Positions 6,065 to 11,329 of a stretch of DNA of 11,329 nt are shown in pieces. Position 1 is the first letter of the stretch. Every line of letters begins with the position of its first letter. The notes beneath the pieces were generated by a model. The model was not told the DNA's origin, made no database searches, and worked only from the letters and a program-made list of their open reading frames with translations. The translations under genes and the position numbers were made by a program. The DNA comes from Candidatus Arcticimaribacter sp. (lineage in GTDB: Bacteria; Bacteroidota; Bacteroidia; Flavobacteriales; Flavobacteriaceae), in assembly GCA_011526335.1 (NCBI GenBank), contig WTJB01000144.1, positions 1 to 11,329 of the forward strand. Direction: 5' to 3'.

Positions 6065-7375
6065 CTACTTTAGCATTTCGCTTAATTTTTCTAAGGAAAC
6101 GCCCTTAGTCTCGGGCATATAGGCGTATACAAAAATCAATTGCAACACCATCATAAAAGCAAAAATTGCAAATACTGCGCCGGCACCGATTACAGAAAAC
6201 AAAACGGGGGTCAGGGAAGGAATAATTGCTGCCAAAACCCAATGTGTAGAAGTACCAAAAGCTTGTCCTGCACTTCGCAGATGATTTGGAAAAATCTCGG
6301 AAATAAATACCCATATAACGGCCCCTTGACCCACAGCATGGGAAGCGATAAAAAGAAACAAAAAGACCGGTAAAGCCATTCCGCCCCAGTCCAATAAAAA
6401 GGATGCGGTGATAAGAGACAAAGAAATGATATAGCCTACTGAACCGATATACATCAAAACTTTTCTTCCTAGCCGATCAATTAAACTTATCCCGATAAGG
6501 GTAAAAATTAGGTTGATAAATCCAATGCCTACACTGCTGAGCAAAGCAGTGCTTTCTCCTAAACCGCCGGCTTCAAAAATTCTGGGGGCATAATACAGAA
6601 AGGCATTGATGCCCGAAAACTGATTGAAAAAAGCAATAAAGAAGGCCAATGCCAAAGGAAAACGATACCCAGCATCGAAGATGCTCTCTTTTGTGGGGGC
6701 TTCTTCTTGCTGCTTTTCCATTTCTTGCATCAAGAGGGTGGTCTCTTTTTCAGAATATATTTGGCTTAATATAGCTGCTGCTTCCTCTTTTTTTCCTTGC
6801 AAAAACAACCAACGAGGACTTTTAGGAAGGCGAAAGGTCATCAGGGTATATACAAGGGCAGGAAGGGCTTCTATCCCCAACATATAACGCCAAGCGTTTT
6901 CCCCCAAATTGCTCAAAGCGTAATTGGAAAAAAAGGCAATTAAAATTCCAAAAACGATGTTGAATTGATAAAAGCCTACAAAACGTCCCCGGTCTTTTGC
7001 TGGAGCAATTTCAGAAATATAGGCCGGAGCCGCAATGGTAGAAACACCTACACCCAAGCCCCCTAAAAACCGAAATACCGCAAAGGTATAAGGATCGTTA
7101 ACCAAGGCTGAACCCAAGGCTGAGATCGAGTAAAACACCCCTATCCACTGCAAGGTTTTCTTTCTCCCTAAACGATCTGTGGGGAAGCCCCCAAAGAGTG
7201 CGCCAACAACTGTTCCCCACAAGGCCATTGCGATGACAACCGTTCCGTGAAAGAGATCTGAGGAATGCCATAACGCCTGTAGCGCTTGGTCTGCTCCCGA
7301 AATTACTACAGTATCAAAACCAAATAAAAATCCGGCTAAAGCTGCGGTTAGTGACCAATAATTTAGTTTTTTCAT
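6065..7375 (-). CDS. MFS sugar-porter family permease (XylE/GLUT-like)
   Basis: A 436-residue inner-membrane transporter with 12 predicted helices, normal for sugar porters (about 430-480 residues), which usually co-transport a monosaccharide with H+. Family signatures are present in order: FGFDTVVISGA in helix 1 (18-28), DRLGRKK in the 2-3 loop (67-73), SEIAPAKDRGR (121-131), LPKSPRWL before the central loop (183-190), NQFSGINAFLYYAP in helix 7 (251-264; most relatives have QQ for the first NQ), DRLGRK (300-305), SEIFP (359-363) and PETKG near the C-terminus (421-425). The start is the ATG at 7375; a TTG at 7435 would overlap the preceding gene and add a hydrophilic N-terminus. It is the last gene of the SulP-barrel-permease operon, 13 bases after the barrel gene. 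The sugar cannot be told from sequence. Confidence 0.93.
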   Translation of the reverse strand: MKKLNYWSLTAALAGFLFGFDTVVISGADQALQALWHSSDLFHGTVVIAMALWGTVVGALFGGFPTDRLGRKKTLQWIGVFYSISALGSALVNDPYTFAVFRFLGGLGVGVSTIAAPAYISEIAPAKDRGRFVGFYQFNIVFGILIAFFSNYALSNLGENAWRYMLGIEALPALVYTLMTFRLPKSPRWLFLQGKKEEAAAILSQIYSEKETTLLMQEMEKQQEEAPTKESIFDAGYRFPLALAFFIAFFNQFSGINAFLYYAPRIFEAGGLGESTALLSSVGIGFINLIFTLIGISLIDRLGRKVLMYIGSVGYIISLSLITASFLLDWGGMALPVFLFLFIASHAVGQGAVIWVFISEIFPNHLRSAGQAFGTSTHWVLAAIIPSLTPVLFSVIGAGAVFAIFAFMMVLQLIFVYAYMPETKGVSLEKLSEMLK

Positions 7376-7388
7376 GTTTGCTATTAAA

Positions 7389-8699
7389 TTAAATTCCCTG
7401 TTTGCTTTTCTTTCGTTTTTGAGGATAAAGGACAAACTGTATAAAATTGAACTCTAGGTGTTGTAAGCTTAGTTTTCCAGCAGAGGGGTTAACGGTTAAG
7501 AAAGGATAATACCTAAGGTTTGTTCTCAGAATCCACCAATCTCCCTTTACACTGGGCCGAATGTCCCAGCCAAAGACAAGGTTGGGAGATAAGGTCGCTG
7601 TAGATAGACCGGGTAAATTTACCCCCGCTTCTTTTTCTGTAAGCCGTATGTTTTCATACCCTAGTCCCATCCCTAGATAAGGGACAAAACCGTGATAATC
7701 AAAAAGGAACTTGTAGGCCTCAAGGTTTACGCTTCTTCGTTTGATGTCCAGTTCATATCCATAGGCTTTTCTTTTTTGGTTTATGGGTCTAAACGCTAGA
7801 GCAGCAACTATGTCTGCTTTTGTAAAATGATACCCAACTGAAAGGTCTGGGAAAATGATCGGAAAAGTTTTGTTGTCTAAAAAAGGAAACGAATCGCTGA
7901 TATATGGGGAGGTTTTTATGGGAAAAGCAGAAGAAGGCCCAAGGGCAAAAAAGAAGCCCCACTTATTCGAATTGGAAAATAATGTATGGGCTGTTTTGTT
8001 TTCTTCTGTACTTGCTTTTTTAGTCGTTTCTAGGGTATAATTGATCCCAAACTGGAATAAATTCTCTGGGAATTTGTCTTGGTTTTGTACGGTACGAGAG
8101 AGAAAGGTTTGAAAGTCTGGACGGACGACTTTCCCATATTCCATTGTAATGTAGAAATTGGACAATTGTACTCCAAGCCCAAAATCAAAAACAGACTTTA
8201 CTTGAGTAAACTTAAATTCTTGGTTTTGTGCGTTTGTTTGTTTGTACCTAAATGGAGAAAATTTATAGCCAAAAAAGGGTCGAATGGTGTTTATTTTAGA
8301 CGCCAATGGGTAAACCCTAAGTCCTGTAAATGTCCCAAGCCGATAACTATTCTCGACCTCGTCTTTAATTCTTTTTATGTCTTTTGTCGCAATCGAAACA
8401 TAAAAATCTGCATGTCCCCAAAAATGTGTCGCCCCAATGTTAATTGCAGGGGTAAAAAAGGAATGCTTCTCAAAAGGCTGTACGCGGCTGTTTTCATCTA
8501 GGTACTTTCCTGCGCTTAGGTTCCCAGAGAAATAATTGTTTACCCCAAAATAGGTTTTGGCAAAGGCATGTCGTTTGTCCCAATCTTGCGCATAAACAAA
8601 GAGCGGTACAGAAAGGAAAAACAGTAAGGATAGAGCTCCCCCCTTTTTAAGAATATTGCGCGGGGATGTTTTAAAATTATTTTGCTTCCTTTTTACCAT
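7389..8699 (-). CDS. Outer-membrane beta-barrel protein with two barrel-like halves
   Basis: A 436-residue protein. A long basic N-terminus (MVKRKQNNFK...) leads into a hydrophobic segment (about 21-36) and a likely cleavage after VYA before Gln38, an unusually long signal peptide. The mature part is a series of amphipathic, aromatic-rich strands and no transmembrane helices. Two halves (about 49-226 and 247-426) show the same strand pattern: FTPAINIGATHFWGHADFYV (82-101) resembles IFPDLSVGYHFTKADIVAAL (282-301), and each half then has a charged loop and a strand pair around RPFFGYKFSPF and VPYLGMGLGYEN. I infer two OmpA/OmpW-like 8-strand barrels or one larger barrel. A basic tail KRKKSKQGI follows the last strand, so the usual terminal aromatic residue is missing. 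Its ATG overlaps the SulP stop (TAATG). No specific family recognised. Confidence 0.8.
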   Translation of the reverse strand: MVKRKQNNFKTSPRNILKKGGALSLLFFLSVPLFVYAQDWDKRHAFAKTYFGVNNYFSGNLSAGKYLDENSRVQPFEKHSFFTPAINIGATHFWGHADFYVSIATKDIKRIKDEVENSYRLGTFTGLRVYPLASKINTIRPFFGYKFSPFRYKQTNAQNQEFKFTQVKSVFDFGLGVQLSNFYITMEYGKVVRPDFQTFLSRTVQNQDKFPENLFQFGINYTLETTKKASTEENKTAHTLFSNSNKWGFFFALGPSSAFPIKTSPYISDSFPFLDNKTFPIIFPDLSVGYHFTKADIVAALAFRPINQKRKAYGYELDIKRRSVNLEAYKFLFDYHGFVPYLGMGLGYENIRLTEKEAGVNLPGLSTATLSPNLVFGWDIRPSVKGDWWILRTNLRYYPFLTVNPSAGKLSLQHLEFNFIQFVLYPQKRKKSKQGI

Positions 8700-10918
8700 T
8701 AAGTTAAAAGCTTGGCCAAAGCTTTACCATACTCAATAAAAGCAATGGTTTCGTCTGTTCTGGCCAATTTAATTTTATCAAACAGCATAATGGCTTCCCC
8801 GTTACTTTCGATGTGAAAGATTTGGCGGCTTTCAAAAAAACGAATCCTTTCTTCTGAGAAAAAGGAACGAATTTCAGCTTCGTTTTTTCCTGTAATTAAA
8901 AACTTTTTGGAGAAATCAGGATACATCTCAAAATCGACATCCTTATAACCGGTAAGGGCCATGACACGGTCGAATATTTTCTCAAAAACCCCTTCTTTTT
9001 CCATTGTAAAATGCGGGATTTCCTTTTTTAATTTTAAGACCATTAGGGTGGTATTAAAGGTCTCTGCAGAAAAAGCTTCTCCTTCGTTAAAGGTGACGTC
9101 AAAGATTTCCCAAGAAATTTCTGTTTCATTAAATGTCCCGCTTAAACGATTGGATTTTCGCTCTATGGGTCTGATTTCAAAAAAATGAAACTTCTTAAGA
9201 TAGGTGGTATTCCAGTCTACTTGATGGTGAAAAGCATAATCTTTTTGATCGGCTAAATTTTGTAAGCGAATCTGTCGTGGAGATAATTTGGGCAGGGTGT
9301 TGTTCAATGAAATCTTTAAGGCTCTGTTGTAGGTAGAGTAAGATACGTGAGAATCGAGCCCTTTAATGACTACATTTCCTCCAGAATCTTTTTGCATTTT
9401 CAGATAGTCAACCAAATAATCCATATAGGTCATGCCTACCAGTCTTGTTTCAGACAAATCAATATTTACATGAGCCCCTGACGGAATCTTTTTGACCAGT
9501 TTGTCTATTTGCAGGATGCCTAAAAAATTGGCAATCCCTTTAATGTTCAGATCATAGGTGTTTTCGGGTTTTTCTTCAAGTTGGGATCCCGAGGAATAGA
9601 TCATTTTAAAAAATTGTGCTATGGGAACCTTAGCCAATAGCATATGGGTAATCATGACCAAAGTCAGCCCCGCTAGTAGTCCTACCAATAGGTTGGTGTA
9701 GAGGGTAACCACCATAGTAAATACAAAAAAGATTAACTGCTCTGGCCCTTGATTGTACACTTGTTTGAATACTGCGGGGGAGGCCAGCTTAAACCCAGTA
9801 TAGACCAATAAGATGGCAAAGGCGCATAGAGGAACCTGCCTCATGATGGGGCTAAGCACAACTATAAGTATCAACAACAATAGGGCTTGGTAAAGATTAG
9901 ACCATTTGGTTTTGGCCCCGTTATGGATGTTTACAGTACTTCTGATGATAACCGCAATGATGGGCAACCCGCCAACAAAACCTGCGGCCATGGTGCTAAG
10001 GCCAATTCCCGTAAGGTCTTTATTCAGATCTGTTTTTCGTTTATAGGGGTCAATCTTGTCAACAGCCTTGGCAATGGCCAACGATTCTATACTGGTAATG
10101 ATGAGGATAGACAATACGATAGACCAAAACTCAAAGGTGTTGATTTTAGCAAAATTTGGATGCATGATAGAATCCATAAAGTTGTCTGGAATATCGAGTA
10201 AGAGACTTGGCCCTACCGCATAGGCTTTTCCAAAAAAATCAAGGGTTTGCTCCTCAAAAAAATTAAAGGCATAAACAAATGGGATAGAGAGCGTAATTAC
10301 CCAAATTGGTGCAGGGAAAAAATGAAAAATACGAAAGCTTATTTTTGAATGAAACAGCAACAACAATAAACCCGTAAGCGAAATAAAAACAACAAACGGA
10401 TTGGCTTGAGGCAAGAACAAGACCGCATCCACCAGGTTTTGTATAATGCTAGGACTCTCGGAATGGGTGCCTAATGCAACGTGAATTTGTTTGGCAAAAA
10501 TGATAATTCCTATCGCGGCCAAAATACCATGAATGACCGATGAATGAAAAATATCGGCTAAGCGACCCAACTTTAAAATTCCCAACAGGGTTTGAATTGC
10601 CCCTGATACAACTACCGCGGCCAAAACATAATTAAACGCTTGCCCAGAACCATCATCCATAAGGGCTATTCCCAAAAGAATAACCGCAATAACCCCCTTG
10701 GCAGGGCCATTGACCGATACATGTCCTCCGCGGTAAAGGGTGGTTACTACACCCCCAACAATGGCCGAAAGTATCCCTGCCATAGCCGGAGCACCCGCTG
10801 CCAATGCGATTCCTAAAGAAAGCGGTAGAGCAATCAACGATACGCTAACAGCGGCAATAAGGTCACTCTGCCAATTTTCTACCAAGCCTTTAAATCCCGA
10901 TTTTGGTGCAAATTCCAT
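8699..10918 (-). CDS. SulP-family inorganic anion transporter with STAS domain and C-terminal extension
   Basis: A 739-residue protein. Residues 1-435 form the SulP/SLC26 membrane domain: LPLSLGIALAAGAPAMAGI (31-49) and VNGPAKGV (69-76) in the first helices, then IESLAIAKAVDKIDPYKR (277-294), NKDLTGIGL (299-307) and GGLPIIAVIIRSTVN (316-330), a pattern of the Bacteroidota SulP group. Residues 450-555 form a STAS-like domain (HVNIDLSETRLVGMTYMDYL, 483-502). About 185 further residues follow (555-739), soluble and of mixed alpha/beta character, absent from ordinary SulP proteins of about 500-570 residues. Substrates of the family include sulfate, bicarbonate and other anions; no carbonic anhydrase gene is nearby, so neither is favoured. 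It is the first gene of a three-gene operon, with its stop overlapping the start of the barrel gene. Confidence 0.92.
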   Translation of the reverse strand: MEFAPKSGFKGLVENWQSDLIAAVSVSLIALPLSLGIALAAGAPAMAGILSAIVGGVVTTLYRGGHVSVNGPAKGVIAVILLGIALMDDGSGQAFNYVLAAVVVSGAIQTLLGILKLGRLADIFHSSVIHGILAAIGIIIFAKQIHVALGTHSESPSIIQNLVDAVLFLPQANPFVVFISLTGLLLLLFHSKISFRIFHFFPAPIWVITLSIPFVYAFNFFEEQTLDFFGKAYAVGPSLLLDIPDNFMDSIMHPNFAKINTFEFWSIVLSILIITSIESLAIAKAVDKIDPYKRKTDLNKDLTGIGLSTMAAGFVGGLPIIAVIIRSTVNIHNGAKTKWSNLYQALLLLILIVVLSPIMRQVPLCAFAILLVYTGFKLASPAVFKQVYNQGPEQLIFFVFTMVVTLYTNLLVGLLAGLTLVMITHMLLAKVPIAQFFKMIYSSGSQLEEKPENTYDLNIKGIANFLGILQIDKLVKKIPSGAHVNIDLSETRLVGMTYMDYLVDYLKMQKDSGGNVVIKGLDSHVSYSTYNRALKISLNNTLPKLSPRQIRLQNLADQKDYAFHHQVDWNTTYLKKFHFFEIRPIERKSNRLSGTFNETEISWEIFDVTFNEGEAFSAETFNTTLMVLKLKKEIPHFTMEKEGVFEKIFDRVMALTGYKDVDFEMYPDFSKKFLITGKNEAEIRSFFSEERIRFFESRQIFHIESNGEAIMLFDKIKLARTDETIAFIEYGKALAKLLT

Positions 10919-10952
10919 TTAAAATATTTTGTGTCTAAAAGGGTTGAATGAT

Positions 10953-10960
10953 CCAATATA
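10953..10960 (-). promoter_or_regulatory. Weak -7 promoter element candidate upstream of the SulP operon
   Basis: On the minus strand TATATTGG (10960-10953) has one mismatch to TAnnTTTG and would place a transcript start about 28 bases before the SulP ATG. No TTG lies at the expected 17-23 base distance upstream, so only half the promoter is supported. Confidence 0.22.
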
Positions 10961-11224
10961 CTTAATTTCCACAACACATGAGAACTCTCTATTCCAAAAT
11001 TAATTCTGGATTTACAATCGGTTTATTTTGAGAACAATGCCTTGGATTTTATAGGAATAAAATAACTCGCTAAAAGGGATTATCGCAACAGGCATATTTC
11101 AACTCCAACGCAGAATAATGGTTAAACTAGCCCTGTTTTGGTTTGCCTCCTAGCCCTTTTTGATTAAAAAAGAGCGCTTTGATTCTCTTATGGATAGCAA
11201 GATTCGTTTATCCTTCAATCGACC

Positions 11225-11264
11225 AAAAAACAAAAACCCTCTAAATCAATGACTTAAAGGGTTT
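11225..11264 (-). terminator. Rho-independent terminator-like hairpin for a gene to the right
   Basis: Read on the minus strand, AAACCCTTTAA (11264-11254) pairs with TTAGAGGGTTT (11244-11234) around a 9-base loop, with one mismatch in an 11-base stem. A T-rich run, TTTTTGTTTTTT, overlaps the end of the stem and continues past it. The T run on the minus strand suggests termination of a transcript entering from beyond the right edge. On the plus strand the hairpin is followed only by TTTCTCTT, so it could be weakly bidirectional. Confidence 0.55.
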
Positions 11265-11269
11265 CTCTT

Positions 11270-11302
11270 GGGTGGTCCCACCTGTACTATAACCAACCTC
11301 CT
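11270..11302 (-). pseudogene. Possible degraded tRNA 3' end / attachment-site remnant
   Basis: On the minus strand the bases before the terminator read GGTTATAGTAC followed by AGGTGGGACCACC. This resembles the T-loop (GGTTCRANNC), acceptor strand and near-CCA end of a tRNA gene. The T-loop has lost its invariant C56, the T-stem arms do not pair, and no anticodon arm can be drawn upstream. A tRNA-like 3' end next to a terminator is what a decayed tRNA gene or an integrase attachment site would look like. The likeness could be chance. Confidence 0.22.
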
Positions 11303-11329
11303 AACTTATTCTATATCAATATGTTACAC

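Larger units (their letters stand above)
10919..11329. other. Gene-free region at the right edge
   Basis: I find no coding frame with a credible start and length on either strand in these 411 bases. The left 60 bases probably hold the SulP operon promoter. The middle (about 10980-11220) shows no repeat, RNA gene or family likeness that I recognise, apart from a weak AT-only hairpin, CTTTTT/AAAAAG, near 11156-11172. The right part contains the minus-strand hairpin and the tRNA-like stretch listed separately. Confidence 0.6.

Noticed and set aside
7376..7435. N-terminal extension of the sugar porter from a TTG at 7435
   Set aside because: It overlaps the end of the barrel gene and adds 20 charged residues not typical of the family; the ATG at 7375 fits the helix 1 position of sugar porters.
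8079..8501. 140-codon plus-strand frame inside the barrel gene
   Set aside because: It is antisense to a convincing gene and its translation has no signal peptide, domain or plausible composition; Cys and Lys richness looks like a shadow frame.
9887..10201. 104-codon plus-strand frame inside the SulP gene
   Set aside because: It lies antisense to the conserved SulP membrane domain and shows no recognisable motif.
11271..11282. GGTGG/CCACC inverted repeat as an operator
   Set aside because: The two arms are separated by only two bases and the repeat is better explained as part of the tRNA-like 3' end; no gene start lies close to it within the window.

Overview
The window looks like chromosomal DNA of a member of the Bacteroidota, most likely Flavobacteriia. 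Support comes from the AT-leaning composition, the MKN(L/I)-type signal peptides ending in an Ala-Gln site, secreted families typical of that group (DUF6503-like, lipocalin-like), TAnnTTTG-like promoter matches, and start sites without strong Shine-Dalgarno sequences. It holds eight protein genes. I see no intact rRNA, tRNA, CRISPR array or insertion sequence.

Layout from left to right. Bases 1-1996 (+) carry the 3' part of a GH65 glycosidase gene, cut by the window edge, followed by a small secreted lipocalin-like protein whose start codon overlaps the GH65 stop. Bases 1998-4124 (-) carry a two-gene unit: an exported M20D amidohydrolase followed after 3 bases by a secreted DUF6503-like protein. 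Its stop lies 1 base from the stop of the convergent lipocalin-like gene. A 119-base divergent region (4125-4243) separates the amidohydrolase from the gene at 4244-5977 (+). Bases 6065-10918 (-) form a tightly packed three-gene operon: a SulP-family anion transporter with STAS domain and long C-terminal extension, an outer-membrane beta-barrel protein, and a sugar-porter MFS permease. The last 411 bases hold no gene I can recognise. They contain a terminator-like hairpin on the minus strand and a short stretch resembling a degraded tRNA 3' end.

The standout is the gene at 4244-5977. It encodes two tandem flavohemoglobin-type globin domains, a basic helical linker, a two-helix membrane hairpin and a C-terminal pentapeptide-repeat beta-helix. 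Both globins keep the heme-pocket residues (TyrB10, PheCD1, GlnE7, HisF8), and each matching pair is exactly 152 residues apart. I know of no characterised protein with this order of domains. A membrane-anchored heme-based gas sensor or O2/NO-binding device that signals through the pentapeptide domain is a reasonable but unproven reading.

The remaining genes suggest carbohydrate and peptide/amide scavenging in the envelope (GH65, M20D, sugar porter, outer-membrane barrel) plus anion transport. Functional coupling between the operons is not shown by the sequence.
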